Source: CAZSTA01 sp964609495 [NCBI: uncultured bacterium]
GTDB lineage: Bacteria; CAZSTA01
Reading direction: 5' to 3'
DNA length: 11,956 nt
Assembly: GCA_964609495.1 (NCBI GenBank)
Contig: CAZSTA010000106.1
Span: 1-11,956, forward strand
Shown here: one piece after another, positions 4,353 to 11,956 of the stretch
Numbering within the stretch: the first letter of the stretch is position 1
Layout of the letters: every line of letters starts with the position of its first letter
Notes under the pieces: model-generated
What the model saw: only the letters and a program-made list of their open reading frames with translations
Told to the model about the DNA's origin: nothing
The model's database searches: none
Position numbers and translations under genes: made by a program

Positions 4353-7300
4353 ATGGTAAAACCAGTTAGATGTGGACAAAGGGTGAGGATGAGTTATAGC
4401 TGGATCCCAGAGGTCTTAGAGATGCCTAATTTGATCGAGAATCAGCTTTCCTCTTATAACAATTTCCTTCAGAAGGATGTTCCTCCTGAGGAGAGAAAGC
4501 TGCAAGGCCTTCAGGAAGTTTTCTTAGATGTCTTTCCGATCAATGATTTCAACGACAATATGGTCTTGGAATTCGTTGATTACACTATTGAGGATCCGCC
4601 TTATACCTCTAATGAGTGTAGAGAAAGGGATTTAACTTATTCTTCACCACTTAAGATCAGGGTTCGTCTGATCAGTAAGCGAACAGGAGAGGTTAAGGAA
4701 CAAGAGATATTTGTAGGAGATCTGCCGATGATGACTGATAAGGGGACCTTCGTCATAAACGGCGCGGAGAGAGTAGTAGTCACTCAACTCCACCGTTCTC
4801 CGGGGGTTTTCTATGAGGAGCTTGCCGATGCAAGTGGAAGAAGAACCTTCTCTGCTAGGGTAATCCCTTATCGAGGAGCTTGGATCGAGTTCAGTTTGGA
4901 TTCTAAAGATATTGTATATGTTAGACTCAACCGCCGTCGTAAGATGCTAGCCACTGCTTTGCTCAGAACCTTGGGGTATAGCACTGATGAGGAGATACTA
5001 GAGTTATTCGACAACTCCCCCATAATTCAGGCTACTTTAGAGAAGGATTATACCAATAACCGGGAGGAGGCCTTGGTAGAGATCTATCGCCGTCTGAGGC
5101 CGGGGGATCCTCCTCAGGTCGAGAGTGCCCAGGGCCTACTTCGCAGTCTTCTCTCCGATCCAAAGAAATACGATCTGGCGCGAGTTGGCAGACATAACAT
5201 GAATAAGAAATTGGGATTAAATTTCCCCCTGGAGGAGAGAACGATAATCGAGATCAAGGAGGGGAAGATCATAGATAAGGGGATAGTAGCCTCCTTGAAA
5301 TATCTGGTGGGACTCCCCGAAGGTAAAGGCACTGTTGATGATATCGACCATCTGGGCAAGAGGCGAGTGCGCTCGGTAGGAGAATTACTCCAGAATCAAT
5401 TTCGGATAGGTCTGGTCCGGATGGAGAGAGTAGCGCGCGAGCGAATGACGATTCAACCCGATAGTGAGACCACTACGCCCCAGACTCTTATAAACATTAG
5501 GCCGATAGTGGCGGCTATTCGGGGGTTCTTCGGGGGGAGTCAACTCTCGCAATTTATGGATCAGGTCAATCCCCTCGCGGAATTGGCTCATAAGAGACGT
5601 TTAAGTGCTTTGGGACCCGGGGGATTGAAGCGAGATCGGGCGGGATTCGAGGTGCGTGACGTTCACAATACTCACTATGGTCGGATATGCCCGATAGAGA
5701 CGCCTGAGGGACCAAATATCGGTTTGATCGGTAATCTTGGCACCTATGCTCTGATAAGCGATTTCGGCTATATCCAAGCTCCCTATCGTAGGGTGGTCGA
5801 GGGAGTCGTTACCGACGAGATCCGCTATCTTACAGCCGATGAGGAGGATGAATATGTCATCGCTCAGGCGAATGCCCCTTTGGATGAGGAAGGCCATTTT
5901 CTCAGTAATAGAGTCACGGTCCGCTATCAGGACGAGATAAAGATGGTCTCTCCCGAGGAGGTCAACTTTATGGATGTATCTCCTAAACAGATCGTCAGTG
6001 TAGCTACCTCACTCATCCCATTTTTGGAGCATGATGATGCCGGTCGAGCCTTGATGGGAGCGAATATGCAACGGCAGGCGGTTCCCTTAATTCGCACCGA
6101 AGCCCCCCTAATCGGCACGGGGATGGAGTATCGAGCGGCCAAGGACTCCGGAGCAGTGGTCGTTGCCAAGCGCGCGGGAATCGTAGGAGAGGTAACCGCA
6201 GATAGGATAGTGGTAATCCCCAATGGATGTGAGGAGAGGACTGAGGGGGAAAGGATAGCGGATGTATATGAATTAATGAAATTCAAACGTTCTAACCAGG
6301 ATACCTGTATAAACCAAAGACCGATTGTGCGGAAGGGACAAAGGATCGAGCGTGATCAAGTTATAGCTGATGGGGCGGCTACCGATCACGGAGAGTTAGC
6401 CTTAGGAGCTAACGTTTTGGTGGCGTTTATGTCCTGGGAAGGCTATAACTATGAGGATGCGATAGTGATAAGCGAGAAGCTGGTGGGGGATGATATCTTC
6501 ACCTCGATTCACATCGAGAAATATGAGGTAGAGGCTCGAGATACCAAGCTGGGACCTGAGGAGATAACGAGGGATATCCCTAATATCGGGGAGGAGGCTC
6601 TAAGAAATCTCGATGAAGACGGCATCGTTAGGGTAGGAGCTGAGGTGACGCAAGGGGATATTTTAGTGGGTAAGATTACCCCTAAGGGGGAGACGGAGCT
6701 AACTGCGGAGGCGAAGCTATTGAGGGCTATCTTTGGAGAGAAAGCCCGAGAGGTTAGGGATACCAGCCTGCGCGTCCCCCATGGGGAGGGGGGATGTGTG
6801 ATCTCAACCACGATCCTCTCTCGCCACGAAGGACACGAGCTACCTCCCGGAGTGAACAAGATGGTTCGGGTCTATGTAGCGGTCAAGAGGAAGATCACCG
6901 AGGGGGATAAGATGGCGGGTCGTCACGGGAATAAAGGGGTTATCGCCAAGGTTGTTCCCGAGGAGGATATGCCTTTCTTAGAGGATGGGACTCCCATTGA
7001 GATCATCTTGAATCCCCTGGGGGTGCCCTCCCGAATGAACATAGGTCAGATTTTGGAGACCCATCTGGGGTGGACAGCAAATAAAATGGGATACTATATC
7101 GCTTCTCCCGTCTTCGATGGAGCGAAGGAGGATGAGATCAGGAAGGCGCTTATTTCTGCTGGTCTCCCTGAGGATGGAAAGGCAGTTCTCTACGATGGCC
7201 GGACTGGTCTGCCTTTCGATCAAAAGATAACGGTGGGGTATATATATATGATGAAGCTAGCTCACTTAGTAGATGATAAGATCCATGCCAGATCGACCGG

Positions 7301-7742
7301 ACCTTACTCGGTGATCACTCAGCAACCCTTAGGGGGGAAGGCTCAGTTTGGAGGACAGCGATTTGGGGAGATGGAGGTATGGGCGCTGGAGGCTTATGGG
7401 GCAGCTCATACTCTCCAAGAGATGCTCACTATAAAATCTGATGATGTGACGGGGAGGGTCAAGGCTTATGAGGCGATCGTCAAGGGCGAGCAGTTGACTC
7501 CTCCGGGCATCCCTGAATCCTTCAAGGTTCTTATTAAGGAGTTGCAGAGTTTAGCGGTGGATGTGAAGTTATTGGATAAAAATGGTTCTGAGATTAAGAT
7601 AGATGATGAGGAGAGCGATTATGATATCTTCCATTTCAGCACTTCCAGGGGCTTAAGCCTTGCCTCCGAGGATGAGGAAGCGGAGGCGGAGGGAGAGTTG
7701 GAGGGGGATGAAGATTATCGAACGAAGAGTCTCGCCAATTAG
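4353..7742 (+). CDS. rpoB: DNA-directed RNA polymerase subunit beta
   Basis: Catalytic beta subunit of RNA polymerase, 1129 residues, about the Thermus length and well short of E. coli RpoB (1342), so the large proteobacterial insertions are absent. The N-terminus matches the family ([16 protein letters not shown] near 24-39). The rifampicin-binding region spans about 392-460: SQLSQFMDQ at 396-404, ALGPGGL just after, and TPEGPNIGL starting at 450. D403, H413 and S418 correspond to E. coli D516, H526 and S531 and are the sensitive-type residues. V405 replaces N518. The active-site lysines are K853 and K861 in KMAGRHGNK (E. coli K1065, K1073). [17 protein letters not shown] lies at 992-1008. 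After about residue 1078 there is an acidic tail of about 50 residues. The start at 4353 has a good ribosome binding site and a family-like N-terminus ([10 protein letters not shown]). It is 62 bases from rpoC and surely co-transcribed. The rplJ-rplL genes that usually precede it are not adjacent. Confidence 0.99.
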   Translation: MVKPVRCGQRVRMSYSWIPEVLEMPNLIENQLSSYNNFLQKDVPPEERKLQGLQEVFLDVFPINDFNDNMVLEFVDYTIEDPPYTSNECRERDLTYSSPLKIRVRLISKRTGEVKEQEIFVGDLPMMTDKGTFVINGAERVVVTQLHRSPGVFYEELADASGRRTFSARVIPYRGAWIEFSLDSKDIVYVRLNRRRKMLATALLRTLGYSTDEEILELFDNSPIIQATLEKDYTNNREEALVEIYRRLRPGDPPQVESAQGLLRSLLSDPKKYDLARVGRHNMNKKLGLNFPLEERTIIEIKEGKIIDKGIVASLKYLVGLPEGKGTVDDIDHLGKRRVRSVGELLQNQFRIGLVRMERVARERMTIQPDSETTTPQTLINIRPIVAAIRGFFGGSQLSQFMDQVNPLAELAHKRRLSALGPGGLKRDRAGFEVRDVHNTHYGRICPIETPEGPNIGLIGNLGTYALISDFGYIQAPYRRVVEGVVTDEIRYLTADEEDEYVIAQANAPLDEEGHFLSNRVTVRYQDEIKMVSPEEVNFMDVSPKQIVSVATSLIPFLEHDDAGRALMGANMQRQAVPLIRTEAPLIGTGMEYRAAKDSGAVVVAKRAGIVGEVTADRIVVIPNGCEERTEGERIADVYELMKFKRSNQDTCINQRPIVRKGQRIERDQVIADGAATDHGELALGANVLVAFMSWEGYNYEDAIVISEKLVGDDIFTSIHIEKYEVEARDTKLGPEEITRDIPNIGEEALRNLDEDGIVRVGAEVTQGDILVGKITPKGETELTAEAKLLRAIFGEKAREVRDTSLRVPHGEGGCVISTTILSRHEGHELPPGVNKMVRVYVAVKRKITEGDKMAGRHGNKGVIAKVVPEEDMPFLEDGTPIEIILNPLGVPSRMNIGQILETHLGWTANKMGYYIASPVFDGAKEDEIRKALISAGLPEDGKAVLYDGRTGLPFDQKITVGYIYMMKLAHLVDDKIHARSTGPYSVITQQPLGGKAQFGGQRFGEMEVWALEAYGAAHTLQEMLTIKSDDVTGRVKAYEAIVKGEQLTPPGIPESFKVLIKELQSLAVDVKLLDKNGSEIKIDDEESDYDIFHFSTSRGLSLASEDEEAEAEGELEGDEDYRTKSLAN

Positions 7743-7759
7743 AGGGGGATGACCCCCCT
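7743..7759 (+). other. Short GC hairpin after the rpoB stop
   Basis: AGGGGG (7743-7748) pairs with CCCCCT (7754-7759) around a five-base loop, starting right after the rpoB stop. The nearest T run (7782-7787) is more than 20 bases away, so it is not a classical terminator. It may stabilise or process the message, or limit ribosome passage between the two genes. Confidence 0.4.
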
Positions 7760-7790
7760 GCGTGTCCAATACATATCTCGATTTTTTCCA

Positions 7791-7798
7791 GAGGTGAT
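7791..7798 (+). promoter_or_regulatory. rpoC ribosome binding site
   Basis: GAGGTGAT, six bases before the ATG at 7805, favours this ATG over the adjacent ATG at 7808. Both give essentially the same protein. Confidence 0.75.
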
Positions 7799-7804
7799 TT
7801 TCAG

Positions 7805-10800
7805 ATGATGCCACTAGAAGATTTTGATAGGATAAAGGTCGGTTTAGCCTCGCCAGAGACGATACTGGGATGGTCCTACGGAGAGGTGAAGAAGCCGGAG
7901 ACCATTAACTATCGAACCCTGAAGCCCGAGAGGGATGGATTATTTTGTGAGAAGATCTTCGGACCGGTTAAGGATTGGGAGTGTCATTGTGGTAAATACA
8001 AGAGAGTTCGGTATAAGGGGCTGATCTGTGATCGTTGCGGGGTCGAGATTACTCGCAGTTCGGTGCGAAGGCGACGTTTGGGACATATCGAGTTGGTCTC
8101 CCCAGTTTCACATATCTGGTATTTCAGGGGGACGCCCTCTCGCATCGGTTTGATGTTGAATATATCCATGCATAATCTGGAGAAGGTGCTTTATTATGCC
8201 TCCTATATAGTTGTGGATCCAGGGGATACGGTGTTGGGCCCAGAGCCGTTGGAGAAAGGTCAGTTGTTATCGGAGGCTAAATACAGGGAATATTCGATGG
8301 GTTTTAGGAAGAGCTACTCCCTAGCGGAGGGTTGTGAGGTAGCGGTTGAGGATAACGAGAGAGTAGCCGTCGGGGAGGTGATAGCTCGGGATAAGAACTC
8401 TCGCCCGATAATCTCGGAGTTAGAGGGAGTCGTGGAATATGGGAATCCTCGTGAGATGGAGATCGTCTTCGAGGAGGTGGTGGAACATAGCTATGTTGTC
8501 CCCAGCGATACGAAACTTAGGGTGGAGGAATCCTCAGAGGTCTTCCCCGGAGATATCTTGACGGATAAGGTGATGAGTCCTGCGGTAGTAGCCGCCCTCT
8601 CAGGGGTCGTCGAGATCGATAACTCTGGCGATCTGCGCCGAGTTACGATAAGTGGCGATGATGGGCGCGAGGTCTCTGATACGATCCCTGAGGGAGTGCA
8701 TCTCAGGGTTAAGGAGGGGGAGAGGGTTACGGTGGGAGATCCCTTGACGAGTCGATATAGTCAACCTCCTCTGGTGGCAGATAGGGCCGGGGTGGTTAAG
8801 ATATCACCTCTGGGAGGGGATCAATTGGAGATAATCATCGAAGAGAAGCGGACTGAGAAAACGACCTATAAGATCCCTGCTACTATGGATATGCTCGTTA
8901 AAAATGAGAGTCGAGTCGATGCGGGAGAGATAATTGCGACTGATCTGACTGGCGAGGAGGAGTTAATAGCTGAACATGGGGGGATAGTCTATTATAGGCT
9001 GCCTCGTGAGTTAGTGGTGTCGAGGGGGGGTCTCTATTCGATCCCACCTGAATTTGAGATAATAGTTGAGGACGGGGAGCGAGTGAAAGCGGGAGAGATG
9101 ATCGCTTCCGCTGGCGAGGAGAGTGTCAGAAGCGAGATCTGTGGCCTAGTCGAGGTGAATGAGACCCATCACCAGGTAAAGATAAAGGAGTGCTACGAAT
9201 TCAAAGCTGGTATGGGAGCCTCTGCTATCCGAGAGCTCTTAGCTGAGATAGATGTTGAACGGCTGGTGGAGGAGCTAAAACATGAGGTGCGAACCTCCAC
9301 CTCCAAACAGAAGAGAGCTAAAGCGGTCAAGAGACTTGAGACTGCCCAGGCTTTTCTTACCTCGGGGAATAGACCCGAATGGATGATCCTCTCAGTATTA
9401 CCAGTTGTTCCCCCCGATCTGAGACCAATGGTTCAACTGGATGGAGGGCGATTCGCCACCTCCGATCTCAATGATCTATATCGGCGAGTTATTAATCGTA
9501 ACAACCGTTTGAAGAGATTATTGGACTTAGATGCTCCTGATATCATTATCCGCAATGAGAAGCGTATGCTTCAAGAGGCGGTCGATGCCCTCTTAGCTAA
9601 TGAGAGGAGAGGCAATATAGTCACCAAGGTCAGGAATCGTCCGTTGAAATCCCTCTCCGACATATTGATCGGAAAACAGGGACGCTTCCGCCAAAACCTC
9701 CTAGGTAAGAGAGTCGATTACTCAGGTCGCTCGGTCATCGTGGTAGGACCAAACCTCAAGCTTAATCAGTGCGGATTACCCAAGAGGATAGCTCTGGAGC
9801 TATTTAAGCCCTTTGTGATGAAGAAATTGGTCGAGCTTGGCAAAGCTCACAACATAAAGAGCGCCAAGAAGTTAGTAGAAAGGGCAAGTGATAGACGAGG
9901 AGAAGAAGTGTGGGGTGTATTAGAAGAGGTCATAAGAGAACATCCAGTTCTTCTAAATCGTGCTCCAACACTTCACCGTTTAGGGATACAGGCCTTTGAA
10001 CCAGTCCTCGTGGAGGGCAATGCTATCCAAATTCATCCCTTGGTGTGCGAGGCTTTCAACGCCGACTTCGATGGAGACCAGATGGCGGTCCATGTCCCCC
10101 TTTCCCTCTTCGCTCAAGCTGAGGCTCGGATCTTAATGGCCTCCAGATACAACATCCTCTCGCCCCAAAACGGTCACCCCATCACCCGCCCCACCCTCGA
10201 TATGGTTTTAGGGTGTTATTACCTAACTAAAGAGAAGGATGGCTGTAAAGGGGAAGGAATGATCTTCATAAATCCCGAAGAAGTGCTTATGGTTTATCAA
10301 AACCCCACCTGTGACATAGAATTGCACGCCAAGATCAAAGTTAGGATCGAGGGAGAGATGATCATAACGACCGTAGGGCGAGTAATCTTCAACTCCGAGT
10401 TACCAAGGGAGCTCCGATCCTATGGAGAGGTCTTCGATAAAGATCGCCTGAGAAAACTTGTGGGAGATGCCTACCGCCTACTAGGAAACGAAGCGACCGC
10501 CGAATTGCTCGACGAACTAAAGACCCTGGGATACCACTACGCAACAAAATCCGGCGCCACCATTGCCATCTCCGACGTCGAGATCCCCTCGCGCAAGGAC
10601 GAGATCCTAGCCGAGACCGATAAAGAGGTCGAGAAGATTGAAGAACAATATAGACGCGGCTTAATGACCGCTGATGAGCGATATCGCAAGATCGTAGAGC
10701 TATGGAATAGCGCCCGAGAGGATGTAACTGAGGCGGTTCTAGAGAACCTAGACGAGTTCAACCCGGTCTATATGATGGCTACCTCGGGAGCCAAGGGAAA

Positions 10801-11956
10801 TATTCAACAGATCAGCCAGATGGCAGGAATGAGAGGACTAATGGCCAATCCCTCGGGAAGGATCATTGAGATCCCTATCCGAGCCAACTTCCGAGAAGGA
10901 TTAACAGTCCTGGAATACTTCATCTCCACGCATGGAACAAGAAAAGGATTAGCTGATACTGCTATTCGCACCGCAGACGCTGGATATCTAACCCGGAGGC
11001 TAGTCGATGTAGCCCAAGACATAATAGTCACCAACTACGACTGTGGAACTACGACTGGCTTCACCATCAGCGCTATCAAGAAGGGCGATGAGACCGTAGA
11101 GCCGTTGAGTGAGAGAATCCCCGGTCGAGTGAGCTTAGAGGATATTATTCATCCCGAAACAAAGGAGCTCCTCGTTGCTCGTAACGAGATGATCGATGAG
11201 GAGAAAGCAAAGCTTATAGAGGAAGCTGGGATCGAGGAGGTCAAGATCCGCAGTGTGCTTACCTGTCAGAATCGTCGTGGAGTATGTGTTCTCTGCTACG
11301 GTCGAAATCTAGCAACTGGACGTATGGTCGAGATCGGAGAAGCAGTCGGGGTAATTGCCGCCCAATCGATCGGAGAGCCAGGGACCCAGTTGACCCTTAG
11401 AACCTTCCATACCGGAGGAGTCGCGGGAGAGGATATCACCCAGGGACTGCCCCGAGTGGAGGAGCTCTTCGAAGCGCGAAAGCCAAAGGGACAAGCCATA
11501 ATAAGCGAGATCAGCGGCCTAGTTTCGCTTCAAGACCTGCCCCAAGGGAAGAGAAAGATAACCATCACGGGAAAGGATGGAGAGGAGAAGACCTATACAA
11601 TCCCCCATGGACAAAGATTAAGAGTCCGTCAGGGAGAATACGTCGAGGCTGGCCTCCCACTTATCACTGGCAGTATCAACCCTCATGACATCCTTCGGAT
11701 CAAAGGCTTTCAGGATGTCCAACGCTACCTCGTCAACGAAGTCCAAGCGGTATACAAATCCCAAGGAGTCGATATCAACGATAAACATATCGAGGTAATC
11801 GTCCGCCAGATGCTACGGCGAGTTAAGATAAAGAATACCGGCGACACCTCCTTCCTGCCTGGAAAGATAGTCGATCGTTTCGATTTCGAGGCGGAGAACA
11901 ACAAAGTGATCGCTCAAGGAGGAGAGCCAGCCATTGGACAACCCCTCCTGATGGGA
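7805..11956 (+). CDS. rpoC: DNA-directed RNA polymerase subunit beta-prime, C-terminus cut by window
   Basis: Catalytic beta-prime subunit; 1384 codons are open to the window edge with no stop. N-terminal zinc ribbon C60, C62, C75, C78 has the same spacing as E. coli C70-C88. The catalytic magnesium motif NADFDGDQM is at 752-760, with D754, D756 and D758. The second zinc site is C1080, C1154, C1161 and C1164. The bridge helix lies around H1043 (STHGTRKG), and the trigger loop has R1199 and H1202 (LRTFHTGG). Compared with E. coli there are about 300 extra residues between roughly 165 and 465. These carry five repeats of the form VxxxxxVxxGxxIA starting at residues 181, 240, 302, 365 and 421, i.e. 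sandwich-barrel hybrid motifs as in the Thermus beta-prime N-terminal insertion. The visible end (GQPLLMG) corresponds to the point where Thermus RpoC has about 100 more residues. Third-base usage drifts toward C in the last third. Confidence 0.99.
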   Translation, partial: MMPLEDFDRIKVGLASPETILGWSYGEVKKPETINYRTLKPERDGLFCEKIFGPVKDWECHCGKYKRVRYKGLICDRCGVEITRSSVRRRRLGHIELVSPVSHIWYFRGTPSRIGLMLNISMHNLEKVLYYASYIVVDPGDTVLGPEPLEKGQLLSEAKYREYSMGFRKSYSLAEGCEVAVEDNERVAVGEVIARDKNSRPIISELEGVVEYGNPREMEIVFEEVVEHSYVVPSDTKLRVEESSEVFPGDILTDKVMSPAVVAALSGVVEIDNSGDLRRVTISGDDGREVSDTIPEGVHLRVKEGERVTVGDPLTSRYSQPPLVADRAGVVKISPLGGDQLEIIIEEKRTEKTTYKIPATMDMLVKNESRVDAGEIIATDLTGEEELIAEHGGIVYYRLPRELVVSRGGLYSIPPEFEIIVEDGERVKAGEMIASAGEESVRSEICGLVEVNETHHQVKIKECYEFKAGMGASAIRELLAEIDVERLVEELKHEVRTSTSKQKRAKAVKRLETAQAFLTSGNRPEWMILSVLPVVPPDLRPMVQLDGGRFATSDLNDLYRRVINRNNRLKRLLDLDAPDIIIRNEKRMLQEAVDALLANERRGNIVTKVRNRPLKSLSDILIGKQGRFRQNLLGKRVDYSGRSVIVVGPNLKLNQCGLPKRIALELFKPFVMKKLVELGKAHNIKSAKKLVERASDRRGEEVWGVLEEVIREHPVLLNRAPTLHRLGIQAFEPVLVEGNAIQIHPLVCEAFNADFDGDQMAVHVPLSLFAQAEARILMASRYNILSPQNGHPITRPTLDMVLGCYYLTKEKDGCKGEGMIFINPEEVLMVYQNPTCDIELHAKIKVRIEGEMIITTVGRVIFNSELPRELRSYGEVFDKDRLRKLVGDAYRLLGNEATAELLDELKTLGYHYATKSGATIAISDVEIPSRKDEILAETDKEVEKIEEQYRRGLMTADERYRKIVELWNSAREDVTEAVLENLDEFNPVYMMATSGAKGNIQQISQMAGMRGLMANPSGRIIEIPIRANFREGLTVLEYFISTHGTRKGLADTAIRTADAGYLTRRLVDVAQDIIVTNYDCGTTTGFTISAIKKGDETVEPLSERIPGRVSLEDIIHPETKELLVARNEMIDEEKAKLIEEAGIEEVKIRSVLTCQNRRGVCVLCYGRNLATGRMVEIGEAVGVIAAQSIGEPGTQLTLRTFHTGGVAGEDITQGLPRVEELFEARKPKGQAIISEISGLVSLQDLPQGKRKITITGKDGEEKTYTIPHGQRLRVRQGEYVEAGLPLITGSINPHDILRIKGFQDVQRYLVNEVQAVYKSQGVDINDKHIEVIVRQMLRRVKIKNTGDTSFLPGKIVDRFDFEAENNKVIAQGGEPAIGQPLLMG

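Noticed and set aside
7743-7804. Terminator between rpoB and rpoC
   Set aside because: The 6-base-pair hairpin is not followed by a T tract; the nearest T run is more than 20 bases downstream, and rpoC has no promoter of its own.
10537-11499. Antisense open frames opposite the 3' part of rpoC
   Set aside because: They are mirror frames of a highly conserved gene, are low-complexity Ser/Arg/Pro-rich, lack binding sites and have no recognisable family.

Overview
The window is bacterial. It holds a sugar-type ABC transporter operon (positions 3-3949), a 400-base gap with a strong promoter and a structured leader, and the RNA polymerase genes rpoB and rpoC. All genes are on the + strand. The phylum cannot be named from the sequence. 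Arginine is often AGG, AGA or CGA, and isoleucine often ATA. RpoC carries the large N-terminal insertion of repeated sandwich-barrel hybrid motifs known from Thermus, Thermotoga and other deep-branching or thermophilic lineages. RpoB is short and close to the Thermus length. These traits suggest a non-proteobacterial lineage but do not decide which.

Transporter operon: a periplasmic-type sugar-binding protein with its N-terminus outside the window, a permease, a single-domain ATPase and a second permease (carbohydrate uptake transporter 2, ribose/fructose type). A strong intrinsic terminator sits between the binding-protein gene and the first permease, a common way to make more binding protein than membrane parts. 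The two permeases are paralogues with a nearly identical central block, which points to duplication and possibly gene conversion.

Intergenic region 3950-4352: a perfect-consensus sigma70-type promoter (TTGACA, 17 bases, TATAAT) starts a leader of about 330 bases before rpoB. The leader contains mutually exclusive hairpins laid out like a transcription attenuator, and a 37-codon reading frame with the same kind of ribosome binding site as rpoB and rpoC. It also contains a 118-base segment bounded by perfect 10-base inverted repeats that start and end in TA. This is the most interesting part of the window. It may be an undescribed regulatory leader for RNA polymerase synthesis, possibly altered by a small mobile element.

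rpoB-rpoC: the beta and beta-prime subunits are intact as far as seen. rpoC runs off the right edge, with roughly 100 residues missing by comparison with relatives. The usual upstream neighbours rplK-rplA-rplJ-rplL are not next to rpoB, so the leader promoter is probably the main control point for these two subunits.
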